Assembly (NCBI RefSeq): GCF_015751905.1 | Contig: NZ_JADOUF010000001.1 | Coordinates: forward strand, 3,782,001 to 3,846,000 | Direction: 5' to 3' | DNA length: 64,000 nucleotides | From: Longispora fulva | GTDB lineage: Bacteria; Actinomycetota; Actinomycetes; Mycobacteriales; Micromonosporaceae | Shown here: positions 51,698-61,251 of the stretch, piece after piece | How the letters are laid out: every line of letters begins with the position of its first letter | Numbering within the stretch: position 1 is the stretch's first letter | The notes under the pieces: generated by a model | Databases searched by the model: none | What the model was told of the DNA's origin: nothing | The model's input: only the letters and a program-made list of their open reading frames with translations | Translations under genes and position numbers: made by a program

Positions 51698-52663
51698 GTG
51701 GACATGTTGGAAACCTCGGCGCGGCTGCTGCGCCTGCTCTCGCTGCTGCAGACGACCCGGGACTGGACCGGCTCCGAGCTGGCCGACAAACTCGCGGTCA
51801 GCACCCGGACCGTGCGCAACGACGTGGAACGCCTGCGCACGCTCGGCTATCCGGTGCACGCCACCCGGGGCGCGGTCGGCGGGTACCGGCTCGGAGCAGG
51901 CGCGGCGCTGCCACCCCTGCTGCTCGACGACGAGGAGGCGGTCGCAGTCACCCTGGGGCTGCGCACGGCGGCCGGCGGGTCCATCGCCGGGATCGAGGAG
52001 GCGTCGCTGCGGGCCCTCGCCAAGCTCGAACAGGTGCTGCCGTCCCGGCTGCGGCGGCGGGTGAACGCCGTGGCGGCGTACACGGTGCGGGTGCCCGACG
52101 GCGGCACCAGCCCCACGGTGGACTCCGAGGTGCTCGGCACGCTCGCGGCGCTGTGCCGGGACCACGAGCGGCTCCGGTTCGACTACCGCGACCACTCCGG
52201 CGCGTCCACCGTGCGGACCGTGGAGCCGTACCGGCTGGTCAACTGGGGGCGGCGCTGGTATCTCGTCGCGTGGGACACCGAGCGCGCCGACTGGCGGACG
52301 TTCCGGGTGGACCGGCTCACCCCGCGGATCCCGACCGGGCCGCGCTTCGCGCCCCGCGAGCTGCCGGACGCCGACGTGGCCGCCTACGTGTCGCGCCGGG
52401 TGTCGGCGGCCGCGTGGCGGTACCGGGCCCGGGTGCTCGTGCGGGCCCCCGCCGCGGTGGTTGCCGAGCGGATCACGGCGGCCGTCGGGACCGTGGAGGA
52501 GGTCGACGCGGACACGTGCGTGCTGGACACGGGGGCCGACGCTGTGGAGACGCTCGGCGTCTACCTCGGCATGCTGGGTGTGGACTTCGAGGTGGACGGG
52601 CCACCGGAACTGGTGGCCCACCTGCGCGAACTCGCGGGCCGCTACGGCCGGGCGACCGGGTGA
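51698..52663 (+). CDS. WYL-domain transcriptional regulator (YafY/DeoR-like HTH)
   Basis: 321 residues. The N-terminal winged HTH (about 8-60: LLRLLSLLQTTRDWTGSELA, then TRTVRNDVERLRTLGYPV) is followed by a helical stretch and the WYL domain (about 145-215: RTVEPYRLVNWGRRWYLVAW). It ends in a WCX-type C-terminal domain. These regulators bind oligonucleotides or other ligands and often control DNA repair or defence. Its target is unknown. Start may also be ATG 51704. Confidence 0.92.
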   Translation: MDMLETSARLLRLLSLLQTTRDWTGSELADKLAVSTRTVRNDVERLRTLGYPVHATRGAVGGYRLGAGAALPPLLLDDEEAVAVTLGLRTAAGGSIAGIEEASLRALAKLEQVLPSRLRRRVNAVAAYTVRVPDGGTSPTVDSEVLGTLAALCRDHERLRFDYRDHSGASTVRTVEPYRLVNWGRRWYLVAWDTERADWRTFRVDRLTPRIPTGPRFAPRELPDADVAAYVSRRVSAAAWRYRARVLVRAPAAVVAERITAAVGTVEEVDADTCVLDTGADAVETLGVYLGMLGVDFEVDGPPELVAHLRELAGRYGRATG

Positions 52664-52694
52664 ACCGGCCCGGCGGGGTCGCCGCCGGGCCGGT
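52664..52694. terminator. Hairpin between convergent genes
   Basis: A 13-bp perfect stem (ACCGGCCCGGCGG and its complement) with a five-base loop lies just after the WYL gene stop and before the stop of the permease gene on the other strand. Confidence 0.7.
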
Positions 52695-52699
52695 CGGAG

Positions 52700-54676
52700 T
52701 CAGCCGCCGACGTGGATGCCCGGGCGGCGCTCCGGCACCGGCTCCACCGAGCGGATGATCTCCCGCACCACCGGCGCGGTGTCGCCCCGGCCCAGGATCA
52801 GGTACCGGAACAGGTGGCCGAGCGGGTTGCCCTCCGCCCACTCGAAGTAGCAGTGCGGCCGGACCCCGGTCGCGTCGCGCAGGGCGAGGAGGATCGCGGC
52901 GATCGCGTTCGGGGCGGCGGCGCTGCGGGCGCGGAGGATCCGGTACCCGTCGACCTCGACGCCCTCCACGGCGAGCACGTCGCTGAACTCCGACGGGTCG
53001 GAGATGTCGATCTCCAGGAACATCACGTCGGCGTTGCCGGGCACCGGGTTCATGCCGCGCTGCGAGAGCTCCTTCTCCGAGTACTCCGCGTGGTCGCCCG
53101 TCTGCCGCCGGTTCGCGATCAGGTTCAGCGCCCCGTCGAACGCGATCGAGTCGGTGACGAACCCCCGGGCGGCGTCGTCGAACTCGATCCGGTCGGCGCG
53201 CAGCTCCGTGGTCCGCGACACCCGGGAGATCAGCGAGACCAGGATGATGCCGACGATGAACACCGCGGAGATCGCGATGCCGTCGGGCTTCTCGATCACG
53301 TTGGCGACCAGCGCGTACAGCAGCACCAGGGTCAGGACGCCGAAGCCGGCCGTGGCCACGTGCCGCCTGCGCCGCGCCGCGCTGATCGTGACGGCCACGG
53401 CCCCGGACACCATCATGGCCAGGATGCCGGTCGCGTACGCCCCGGCCTGCGCGTTGACGTCCGCGCCGAACGCGATGGTGATCCCGACGCTGATCAGCGT
53501 GTAGACGATCACGACCGGGCGGACGGCGCGCCCCCACTCCGGCGCCATGCCGTACGCGGGCAGGTAACGGGGCACGATGTTGATCAGGCCGGCCATCGCC
53601 GAGGCGCCGGCGAACCACAGGATCAGGATGCTGCTGATGTCGTAGATCGTGCCGAAGGCATTGCCGAGCAGCTCGTGCGCCAGGTAGGCCAGGGCGCGAC
53701 CGCTGGCCTTGCCGCCCTCCTTGAACTCGTCGGCCGGGATCAGGACCGTGGTGAGGAAGCTCGTCACGATCAGGTACACGCTCATGATCAGGGCGGCGAC
53801 CGTCAGCAGCTTGCGGGTGTTGCGGATCCGCGACGCGCTCCGCTGCTCCGGGGTCTTCCCGTCGGCGGCGACCAGCGGCATCATGCTCACCCCGGTCTCG
53901 AAGCCCGACAGGCCCAGCACGAGCAGCGGGAACGCGATCACGGCCGGCCCGATCAGGCCACCGAACCCGCCCCGGCCGGCGGTGAGCGCGTCGGTCCACG
54001 CGGAGAACGTGTGCGGATGCCCGATCATCTCGACCACACCGGCGACGGCGACGGCGGCGTTGAGCAGCAGGTACACCCCGACGAGCGGGATGGCGACCGC
54101 GACGGCCTCGTTGAAGCCGAGCAGGAACACCCCGCCGAGGATCAGGAGCAACACGACCGTGATCAGCACGGCGTGCCCGTGCAGGAAGCCCGGCAGATAG
54201 GGATTTTCCAGCATGTGCACGGACGCGTCCGCCGAGGACAGCGTGATCGTGATGATCCACGAGGTCGCGACGAAGCCGAGCAGCACGAGGACGAACACCT
54301 TGCCCCGCCAGAACGGCAGCAGGTTCTCCAGCATCGCCACCGAACCCTGGCCGTGCGGGCTCTCCTGGGCCACCCTGCGGTACATCGGCAGCATGCCCAG
54401 CAGGGTCAGCGCCACGATCAGCAGCGTCGCGAGCGGGGACAGCGCGCCGGCGGCGAGCGCGGCGATGCCGGGCAGGTAGGACAGGGTCGAGAAGTAGTCC
54501 ACCCCCGTCAGGCACATCACCTTCCACCACGCCTGGGGCGGGGTGTGCGCCTCGCCGGACTCCGGTCCGACCGGGTGCACCCGGTTGCGGAGCAGCCAGC
54601 GGACCAGACCGTTCGCCGGCTCGGCCGGTCGCACGGGACTGGGAACGCGCGCCGGGACGGCGTACTCGGTGCTCAT
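52700..54676 (-). CDS. APC-superfamily amino-acid permease with C-terminal cytosolic domain
   Basis: 658 residues. About twelve transmembrane segments span 50-505, with the family's [20 protein letters not shown] start and [21 protein letters not shown] 150-residue C-terminal cytosolic part (about 510-658) holds [20 protein letters not shown] and a mixed alpha/beta region. This architecture is seen in actinobacterial APC permeases of unknown substrate, possibly related to potassium or amino-acid uptake. I looked for a c-di-AMP riboswitch in the upstream leader and did not see one. Confidence 0.85.
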   Translation of the reverse strand: MSTEYAVPARVPSPVRPAEPANGLVRWLLRNRVHPVGPESGEAHTPPQAWWKVMCLTGVDYFSTLSYLPGIAALAAGALSPLATLLIVALTLLGMLPMYRRVAQESPHGQGSVAMLENLLPFWRGKVFVLVLLGFVATSWIITITLSSADASVHMLENPYLPGFLHGHAVLITVVLLLILGGVFLLGFNEAVAVAIPLVGVYLLLNAAVAVAGVVEMIGHPHTFSAWTDALTAGRGGFGGLIGPAVIAFPLLVLGLSGFETGVSMMPLVAADGKTPEQRSASRIRNTRKLLTVAALIMSVYLIVTSFLTTVLIPADEFKEGGKASGRALAYLAHELLGNAFGTIYDISSILILWFAGASAMAGLINIVPRYLPAYGMAPEWGRAVRPVVIVYTLISVGITIAFGADVNAQAGAYATGILAMMVSGAVAVTISAARRRRHVATAGFGVLTLVLLYALVANVIEKPDGIAISAVFIVGIILVSLISRVSRTTELRADRIEFDDAARGFVTDSIAFDGALNLIANRRQTGDHAEYSEKELSQRGMNPVPGNADVMFLEIDISDPSEFSDVLAVEGVEVDGYRILRARSAAAPNAIAAILLALRDATGVRPHCYFEWAEGNPLGHLFRYLILGRGDTAPVVREIIRSVEPVPERRPGIHVGG

Positions 54677-54804
54677 GTGCCTCTTCCTCTTCGGGATCTG
54701 CGGGACGCAGTGAATCAGGATGCACGATCTGTCCCCGCGACGGGGCCCGGACCACAGTCTTCCGCGTCACACCGTTTCCGGCGGGCGGGTCTAGGCTGGA
54801 CCCC

Positions 54805-55974
54805 ATGATCATCAGGTCGGTGTCCCCCGAGGAGCGGCCGGCCGTGTCGCTGCCGCTCCAGCAGTACGCGTTCACGGCCAGCCCCGGTCCCGGGTTCCCC
54901 TTCGATCCGCGCTACCACCACGAGAACGCCGTGCTGGCCGCCTTCGACGGCGAACGGGCGCTGGCCTGCGCCACCCGGATCCCGATGACCCAGAACGTCC
55001 GGGGCCGGGTGCTGGCGATGGCCGGCGTCGCCGGGGTGGCCGCAGCGCCCGACGCCCGCCGGGGCGGCCATGTGCGCGCCCTGGTGGACCGGCACCTCGC
55101 CGACGCCGTGGCGGAGGGCTTCGCCGTCAGCGCGCTGTACCCGTTCCGCACCTCGTTCTACGAGCGGTTCGGCTACGTCAGCCTCCCCGAGCCGGCCCGG
55201 GTCACCATCGACCCGGCGAGCCTGACCCCGCTGCTGCGCGCCGACCTGCCGGGCGAGGTCACCTGGCACCCGGTCGCCGACGCGTACGACGACGTGCGCG
55301 ACCTGCACACCCGGCTACAGCGGACCACCCACGGGGTGGCGATGCGGCCGGCCGGCAACGCGGCGTGGGTCCGCGAAGCCAACGAGTCGTGGGCGGCCGT
55401 CGCCCGGGTGGCCGGCGAGGTGGTCGGCGCGCTCGTCTACAAGATCACGGGGCATCACGGGGAACTGGCCGGCGGCCCACTGCTCGCCGTCGACCCGCAC
55501 GCCCGGGCTCTCCTGCTCGGCTTCGCCGCCCGGCACGTCGACCAGATCGACACGGTGACCCTCACCCCGCACCCGGCCGACCGGCCCGAGCTGTGGTCGA
55601 CCGACATCGCCGTGACCGCCGCCGTCCGGTCCACCCCGACCGACGTGTTCGCCCCGATGGCCCGGGTGCTGTCGGTTCCGGGGCTCGCCGGGATCGACGT
55701 GGGGACCGGCGAGGTCACGGTGGCCGTGGACGACCCCTTGACCGGGGGTACCTGGCGGCTGCGCTCCGACGGGGGCACCCTGGCCGTGGCGGCGTCCGAC
55801 GCCGAACCCGAGGCGGTGCTGACCGGGCACGGGCTGTCCGCGCTGGTCTACGGCGTGCTCGACCCGGCGGAGCTGCCGGTGCGGCGCTTCGCGCCGACGC
55901 TGCCGGCCCCGGTCGCCGACCGGTTGCGGGCGCTGTTCCCGCCGGTGACGCCGTGGCTGGTGGAGCCGTTCTGA
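54805..55974 (+). CDS. Eis-like GNAT N-acetyltransferase
   Basis: 389 residues. It shows the three-part layout of Eis. The first GNAT domain (about 1-150) has VAGVAAAPDARRGGHVRALVD for acetyl-CoA binding and SALYPFRTSFYERFGY. A second GNAT-like domain (about 150-280) follows. A C-terminal SCP2-like domain ends in LVEPF, where the terminal carboxylate serves as catalytic base in Eis. Mycobacterial Eis acetylates aminoglycosides at several sites. The substrate of this one is unknown. Confidence 0.88.
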   Translation: MIIRSVSPEERPAVSLPLQQYAFTASPGPGFPFDPRYHHENAVLAAFDGERALACATRIPMTQNVRGRVLAMAGVAGVAAAPDARRGGHVRALVDRHLADAVAEGFAVSALYPFRTSFYERFGYVSLPEPARVTIDPASLTPLLRADLPGEVTWHPVADAYDDVRDLHTRLQRTTHGVAMRPAGNAAWVREANESWAAVARVAGEVVGALVYKITGHHGELAGGPLLAVDPHARALLLGFAARHVDQIDTVTLTPHPADRPELWSTDIAVTAAVRSTPTDVFAPMARVLSVPGLAGIDVGTGEVTVAVDDPLTGGTWRLRSDGGTLAVAASDAEPEAVLTGHGLSALVYGVLDPAELPVRRFAPTLPAPVADRLRALFPPVTPWLVEPF

Positions 55975-56085
55975 GCTGACGGGCGGGCGGCGGGTCGGCG
56001 TCGGCGTGGCAGTTCCGGCCCGGCGTGGGCCGGCGCGCCGGGTCGGCGGGTGGGGTGCTGGCGCGGACAGGGCACACTTGTTCCC

Positions 56086-56877
56086 GTGGACTGGAACCTG
56101 CGCTCCTGTGGCCGTAAGGGCCACGAGACCTATGCCCCCGACGAGCCCGAGCTGCGCGCCCGGCTGCACGTCGAGACGCCCGTCGGCGAGGCGTGGCGGT
56201 GCCTGCGGTGCGGTGACTTCGTGCCGGGCGGGCCGCGCCGCTCCGGGCCGGCCGAGGACGCCCCGATCGTGATGCGCGGCCGGGCGCTGCGCGACGCCGT
56301 GGTGCTGCGGCTGCTCGCCGTGGAGAGGTTCCTCAAGGGCCTCCTGGTCCTCGCGGGGGCGTACGGGGTGTGGCGGTTCCGGGCGGACCGGGACGCGCTG
56401 CAGCGGGCGTACCACGAGAATCTGCCCCTGCTCGAGCCACTCGCGGAGAAGTTCCACTGGGGGCTGAAGGACTCCTCGATCGTGCACACCATCGAGAAGG
56501 TGTTCGCGTTCGGCGGCACGACGCTGCTGTGGATCGCCGCCGGCCTGGTGCTCTACGGCTCCCTGCAGCTCATCGAGGGCGTGGGCCTGTGGCTCCTGAA
56601 GCGCTGGGGTGAGTATTTCGCGGTGGTCGCCACCTCCCTGTTCATCCCGATCGAGATCTACGAGCTCGCCGAGCGGGTCACCTGGGTGCGGATCGGCGCG
56701 CTGGTCGTCAACATCGCCGCGGTGCTGTACATCCTGCTCAGCAAGCGGTTGTTCGGGCTGCGCGGCGGCGCGGCGGCGCACGAGGCCGAGCGGCACGAGA
56801 CGAGCCTGCTGGAGGTCGAGGACGCCAGCACCGCCCGAGACGTGGCGCACCCGGCGCGACCGGCGACCCACGGATAG
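56086..56877 (+). CDS. DUF2127 membrane protein
   Basis: 263 residues from GTG 56086 (VDWNLRSCGRKGHETYAPDE); an ATG at 56050 is also in frame. The N-terminus has four cysteines (RSCGRKGH and WRCLRCGD), a possible zinc ribbon. Four transmembrane segments (about 73-92, 137-165, 172-196 and 203-222) carry the DUF2127 pattern VERFLKGLLVLAGAYG with EGVGLWLLKRWGEYFAVVA. Function is unknown. No good ribosome site precedes either start, so a leaderless transcript is possible. Confidence 0.82.
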   Translation: MDWNLRSCGRKGHETYAPDEPELRARLHVETPVGEAWRCLRCGDFVPGGPRRSGPAEDAPIVMRGRALRDAVVLRLLAVERFLKGLLVLAGAYGVWRFRADRDALQRAYHENLPLLEPLAEKFHWGLKDSSIVHTIEKVFAFGGTTLLWIAAGLVLYGSLQLIEGVGLWLLKRWGEYFAVVATSLFIPIEIYELAERVTWVRIGALVVNIAAVLYILLSKRLFGLRGGAAAHEAERHETSLLEVEDASTARDVAHPARPATHG

Positions 56878-56960
56878 CCCCATCGCCGGTCGGCGGTAAA
56901 CCGGTACCGCCGCGCCCCGGCTCGTGGCTAGCCTGCGGTCACCGACCGTGGAGGAGCACC

Positions 56961-57878
56961 GTGGACCTGGCCCTGCGCCCGTACCGCCATCCCGAGGACC
57001 TAGCCGCCGTCGAGGCGGTGCGGGCCGCCGTCACCGCCGTCGAGGGCGACGTGTCGCTGCCGGGCCCCGGTGACGGGGACCCCACGGACAACCTGCCCCA
57101 TTGTGTGCTGGCGGAGATCGACGGCCGGGTCGTCGGGTACACGTGGATGACCTGGTGGTCGGAGGCCGACGGCACCCGGCTCTACCTGGTGACGGGTGCG
57201 GTGGCCCCCGACAGCCGGGGCCGGGGCGTCGGCCGGCGGCTGCTCGCCTGGCAGGAGGCCCGGGCCGCGGAGGTCGCCGCCGTCGAGGGCGCGCGGCGGC
57301 CGGTGCTGGGCGGTAACGCCGACGAGTCCCAGCCGACGGTGCGGGCGCTGTTGCTCCGTGCCGGTTTCCGGCTCGCGTTCACGAAGGTGCACATGGAGGC
57401 CGCCACCGGTCGGCACGACGTCGCGCTGCCGGCCGGCCTCGCACTGCGTCCGGTCACCGCCGACCAGCATCCGGTGCTGCACGGGGCGATCGAGGAGTGC
57501 TTCGCGGACTCCTCCAACGGGCACGTGGCGCGCACGTTCGAGGAGTACCTCGACGAGGTGGCCGAGGAGCAGTCCGACCTGGGCCTGTGGCTGGCGGCCT
57601 GGGACGGGGACGAACTCGCCGGCGTCGTGGTCAACACGATCGGGGCCGACGGCACCGGCGAGACTCCGTGGGTGGCCGTCCTGCCGCGTTGGCGGCGGCG
57701 CGGCCTGGCCCGGGCGCTGATGCACCGCAGTCTGGACCTGCTCGCCGCGCGCGGGGTGACCAGCGCGGCCCTGTACACCGTGCTGGAGAACGAGAACGAC
57801 AGCGTCGGCCTGTATGAGAGCGTCGGCTACCGGGTGGTGGCCCGCCGACCCCGCTACCGCAAGCCCTTGGGGGCCTGA
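56961..57878 (+). CDS. Tandem GNAT acetyltransferase
   Basis: 305 residues from GTG 56961. Two GNAT domains (about 1-145 and 150-305) each carry an acetyl-CoA loop (GAVAPDSRGRGVGRRLL and VAVLPRWRRRGLARALM). The C-terminal half looks fully functional, with VLENENDSVGLYESVGYRVV. The layout resembles mycothiol synthase MshD, but the N-terminal domain is typical of many unassigned tandem GNATs, so the substrate is open. The 3' end overlaps the convergent DHFR-like gene by 25 bp. Confidence 0.87.
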   Translation: MDLALRPYRHPEDLAAVEAVRAAVTAVEGDVSLPGPGDGDPTDNLPHCVLAEIDGRVVGYTWMTWWSEADGTRLYLVTGAVAPDSRGRGVGRRLLAWQEARAAEVAAVEGARRPVLGGNADESQPTVRALLLRAGFRLAFTKVHMEAATGRHDVALPAGLALRPVTADQHPVLHGAIEECFADSSNGHVARTFEEYLDEVAEEQSDLGLWLAAWDGDELAGVVVNTIGADGTGETPWVAVLPRWRRRGLARALMHRSLDLLAARGVTSAALYTVLENENDSVGLYESVGYRVVARRPRYRKPLGA

Positions 57879-58447
57879 AGCACCGCATACCTCAGGTGGG
57901 TGACCTGCGGGGACTCCAGGATCCGGGTGCGCTCCAGCTCGACGCGCACCCCGGCCAGCCCGTCGAACAGCCGGACCCCCGCCCCGAGCAGCACCGGCAC
58001 GAGCTGGACGTGGATCTCGTCCACGAGCCCGGCGAGCAGGAACTGCCGGGACACGTCCCCGCCCATCAGGGTGACGTCCCGGTCCCCGGCCGCGGCCCGG
58101 GCCCGGCGCAGCGCCTCGTCGACGCCGCCGGTCACGAACGCGAACGCCGCGCTGCGCATCGGCAGGTCCGGGCGGGCCTCGTGGGTGAGGACGAAACTCG
58201 GCACCGGGTAAGGCGTGTCCTCCCAGGCCTCGACGCCCACGTCGAACGTGCGCCTGCCCAGCACGACCGCCCCGGTGTCGGCGAACACCTCGCCGACGAC
58301 GGCGGCGTCGACCTCGTGTGCGGGGCGACGGAACATCCACTCGTGCAGCGGCATCCCGCCGACGCCCATCGGTTGCTCGGGGCTCACGCCCGGGCCGGCC
58401 ATGAAACCGTCCAGCGACAGCGTGGCGTGCACGAGAACCTTGCCCAT
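57854..58447 (-). CDS. Dihydrofolate reductase-fold (RibD C-terminal) protein
   Basis: 197 residues from ATG 58447 with a strong GGGGAGGG site; an ATG at 58504 adds unlikely sequence. The RibD-C/DHFR fold is shown by ATLSLDGFMAGPG, DTGAVVLGRRTFDVG, VTLMGGDVSRQFL and VDEIHVQLVPVLLGAGVRLF. Stand-alone proteins of this type bind NADPH, and their substrate is unknown. The tail overlaps the GNAT gene on the other strand. Confidence 0.9.
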   Translation of the reverse strand: MGKVLVHATLSLDGFMAGPGVSPEQPMGVGGMPLHEWMFRRPAHEVDAAVVGEVFADTGAVVLGRRTFDVGVEAWEDTPYPVPSFVLTHEARPDLPMRSAAFAFVTGGVDEALRRARAAAGDRDVTLMGGDVSRQFLLAGLVDEIHVQLVPVLLGAGVRLFDGLAGVRVELERTRILESPQVTHLRYAVLQAPKGLR

Positions 58448-58510
58448 CGCGTCCCTCCCCAGTGGTCTGTCGCGCACCACTGTATTACCGGTGGGCGGTC
58501 GCACGCTGGT

Positions 58511-58864
58511 TCAGGGCCGGCGCATGTACCACTCGGTGAACTCCGCGCACCGGCCCTGGTCGTCGAGCCGGATCAACCACAGATTGTGGTACTCGCGCGG
58601 CGGCTCCCGGTACACCGTGCGGCCCGTGATCACCGACACCGGCCCGCCGACGGCCACCGGCTCCCAGCGGAAGGTGGCGTCGCCGGGCGCGTCGGCGTGC
58701 GCGAGCCACTGTCGGACGATCTCCTCGCGGCCCCGCCACGGTTCGGCGAACGGCTCCGTGTGGTAGCGGGCATCGTCGGTGAACAGCGCGCCGATGTCGT
58801 CGGGCCGGTTGGACTCCCAGGCCGCGACGTACCCCTCGATCCACGCGGCGAGCAGGTCTGCCAT
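58511..58864 (-). CDS. SnoaL-like (NTF2-fold) protein
   Basis: 117 residues from ATG 58864, with GGAGG directly upstream; GTG 58873 is an alternative. It has the cone-shaped NTF2 fold, with a first helix AAWIEGYVAAWESNRPDDIG, LFTDDARYHTEPF, WRGREEIVRQWLAHA and the C-terminal YHNLWLIRLDDQGRCAEFTE strands. The pocket could bind a small hydrophobic molecule, but no catalytic residues stand out. Upstream of the DHFR-like gene on the same strand, 63 bp apart. Confidence 0.87.
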   Translation of the reverse strand: MADLLAAWIEGYVAAWESNRPDDIGALFTDDARYHTEPFAEPWRGREEIVRQWLAHADAPGDATFRWEPVAVGGPVSVITGRTVYREPPREYHNLWLIRLDDQGRCAEFTEWYMRRP

Positions 58865-59162
58865 GACCTCCACCCTAGTCGCCGGGCTACCGGGTCCCGG
58901 CCGGTTCGACCGGTCGCCCTGTGCGCTCGGTCACCGCCCGACATCGTGTGGGGGCTTTCTTATCCTCCGTTCGGCCGATAGTGTGTACTCCACGCGACGG
59001 TGTTCCGCCGGGGTCTAGACCAGGCTCCGCGCGCTTTCCGTCCCTTCGACGGCTCTGCCGTTTCCGCGGTGCTCGAGCAACGGGCCCGCTGGCGCTCTCC
59101 CCATTCCGCGCCACGAGTGCGCGCATCTGCGGTGTCTTCCGCCGCTGGAGGTCTGGTCAACC

Positions 59163-60023
59163 ATGTCCGTCATCACCCTGCCTGTCCGTACCGCCGTCCG
59201 GCCCGTGATCGGCACTCTCGCCGCCGTCGTGCCGCTGTTCGACGGGCGCGAGTCGCTCAACGACACCCTCCGGGTCCCGCTCGCCACACTGGCGACAATG
59301 CCCACTGGGCCGGCCAGGAACCGGCTGCGGGCCGATGTGATCGAGACGGCGCTGCCGCTCGCCGCCCGACTGGCCCGGCGGTTCGCCAACCGGGGCGAGC
59401 ACCTCGACGACCTCGTCCAGGTCGCCCGGCTCGCCCTGGTCAAGGCCGTCGACGGCTTCGACGTGGACAACGGCAACGACTTCACCAGCTACGCGACCCC
59501 GACGATCCTCGGCGAGGTCAAGCGGCACTTCCGGGACAAGGGCTGGACGGTGCGGGTGCCGCGTTCCACCCAGGAGATCCACCTGCGGATCAAGCATGCC
59601 ACCGGCGAGCTGACCCACACCCTCCGCCGGACGCCCACGGTCGCCGACCTCGCCGCGCACCTGAAGGTCGGGGAGGCCGAGATCCGCGACGGGCTGCGGT
59701 GCGCCGGAGCGTACACGCCGGCGTCGCTGGACGCGCCCGTGGACGCGGCGGGAACCGGCGGCGGGATCGCCGACCTGCTCGGCGACACCGATCCGGGGTA
59801 CGACGTCGTGGAGGCCCGGGCCCTCCTCGCCCCGCTGTGGGAGACGCTGCCGGTGCGGGAGCGGCGGATGCTGGCGATGCGGTTCGCCGAGGAGCTGACC
59901 CAGTCACAGATCGCCGAACGGCTCGGGGTGTCCCAGATGCACGTGTCCCGACTGCTGACCCAGACCCTGGCCCGGCTCCGGGCCACGCTGCGGGCCGAGG
60001 AGCTGCGGACCATGGCGGCCTGA
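59163..60023 (+). CDS. SigB/SigF/SigG-type RNA polymerase sigma factor
   Basis: 286 residues. Sigma regions 2 (about 60-130: LARRFANRGEHLDDLVQVAR and FTSYATPTILGEVKRHFRD), 3 (about 135-205) and 4 (about 225-275: RRMLAMRFAEELTQSQIAER, then LGVSQMHVSRLL) are all present, the group 3 layout. Such factors direct stress and development genes and are often held by anti-sigma/antagonist pairs. None is adjacent here. The 298-bp upstream region holds no promoter that I can call. A strong hairpin follows. Confidence 0.93.
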   Translation: MSVITLPVRTAVRPVIGTLAAVVPLFDGRESLNDTLRVPLATLATMPTGPARNRLRADVIETALPLAARLARRFANRGEHLDDLVQVARLALVKAVDGFDVDNGNDFTSYATPTILGEVKRHFRDKGWTVRVPRSTQEIHLRIKHATGELTHTLRRTPTVADLAAHLKVGEAEIRDGLRCAGAYTPASLDAPVDAAGTGGGIADLLGDTDPGYDVVEARALLAPLWETLPVRERRMLAMRFAEELTQSQIAERLGVSQMHVSRLLTQTLARLRATLRAEELRTMAA

Positions 60024-60030
60024 CCATCCG

Positions 60031-60062
60031 GCTCCGCCCCGGTGCGCGCCGGGGCGGAGCCC
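60031..60062 (+). terminator. Hairpin after the sigma factor gene
   Basis: A perfect 13-bp stem (GGCTCCGCCCCGG and its complement) with a TGCGCG loop begins eight bases after the stop and separates the sigma factor from the asparaginase gene. Confidence 0.7.
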
Positions 60063-60128
60063 CCAGATCAACCCCGTCATCCGGATACGGGACTCCCGCG
60101 TCGGCGGGCCGCGCCCTAGGCTCGGTCC

Positions 60129-61160
60129 ATGATCGAACAGCGCAGCGCTCCCCGGGTCGTCCTGTTCGGCCTCGGCGGCACGATCGCCATGGCCCCGGTC
60201 GAGGGCGGCGGCATCGCCCCGGCCCTGTCCCCGGCGCAGCTCCTCGCCGCGGTGCCCGGCCTGGCCGAATCCGGGATCGCCGTGGATGTCGTGGACTTCC
60301 GCCGGCTGCCCGGCGCGTCGCTGGGCTTCGCCGACGTGCACGCCCTGTCCGTGGCGGTCGACGCGGCCCTCGCCGACGGGGCGGACGGCGTGGTGGTCGC
60401 CCAGGGCACCGACACGGTCGAGGAGACCGCGTACCTGCTCGACCTGTGGCACCGGGGGCCCCGGCCGGTCGTGGTCACCGGCGCGATGCGCAACCCGACC
60501 GTCGCCGGGCACGACGGGCCGGCCAACCTGCTCGCCGCGATCCGGGCCGCGGCGTCCCCGGAGGTGCGCGACCTGGGTGTCGTGGTCGTCCTCGCCGACG
60601 AGATCCACGCCGCCCGCCGGGTCCGCAAGACCCACTCCACCAGCGTGGGCGCGTTCACGTCCCCGAACGGCGGGCCGCTCGGCCACCTGGTCGCCGGCCG
60701 GCCGTGCGTGCTGAACCAGCCGCGCGGCCGGTTCGTCGTGCCCCGGCCGGCCGGGCCGCCCGGGGCCCGGGTCTGCGTGGTCACCGCGACCCTCGGGGAC
60801 CGGGGCGAGCTGCTGCACGGCGTCGAGGACCGGCTCGACGGGCTCGTCGTCGCCGGCATGGGGGTCGGGCACGTGCCCGAGGCGCTGGTGGCACGGCTGC
60901 ACGAGATCGGCGGCCGGATCCCGGTGGTCCTCGCGTCGCGGACCGGGGCCGGCCCGGTGCTCACGGACACCTACGCGTTCCCCGGCTCCGAACGCGACCT
61001 GCTCGCCCGGGGCCTGGTCCCGGCCGGGTTCGTCGACCCGGTGCGCGCCCGGCTGCTGCTGTGCGCGGCGCTCGCGGCGGGGGCGGACCGCGACACCCTC
61101 GCGGCGGCGTTCTCCTCGGCCGGCGGCTACACGGCACCGGGCACGTGGCCCTGGCCATAG
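60129..61160 (+). CDS. Asparaginase (type I/II family)
   Basis: 343 residues. The catalytic threonine of the first motif is Thr18 in GLGGTIAMAP. The second triad is VVAQGTDTVEE, with Thr94 and Asp95, followed by the conserved GAMRNPTVAGHDGPANL. The enzyme turns asparagine into aspartate and ammonia. There is no signal peptide, so a cytosolic form is expected. It lies alone between the sigma factor and P450 genes. Confidence 0.92.
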   Translation: MIEQRSAPRVVLFGLGGTIAMAPVEGGGIAPALSPAQLLAAVPGLAESGIAVDVVDFRRLPGASLGFADVHALSVAVDAALADGADGVVVAQGTDTVEETAYLLDLWHRGPRPVVVTGAMRNPTVAGHDGPANLLAAIRAAASPEVRDLGVVVVLADEIHAARRVRKTHSTSVGAFTSPNGGPLGHLVAGRPCVLNQPRGRFVVPRPAGPPGARVCVVTATLGDRGELLHGVEDRLDGLVVAGMGVGHVPEALVARLHEIGGRIPVVLASRTGAGPVLTDTYAFPGSERDLLARGLVPAGFVDPVRARLLLCAALAAGADRDTLAAAFSSAGGYTAPGTWPWP

Positions 61161-61251
61161 ACAGGGTTCCCGCCGGGGAGCTGCCGGCCGTCCGGCCACG
61201 AGTCGCCGGCGCGTGCCGGGTCGGGCTCCTCCGTACCCGGAAAAAGGGTTT

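Noticed and set aside
54677-54804. A c-di-AMP (ydaO-type) riboswitch before the APC permease
   Set aside because: The leader is only about 130 bases and lacks the conserved ydaO elements.
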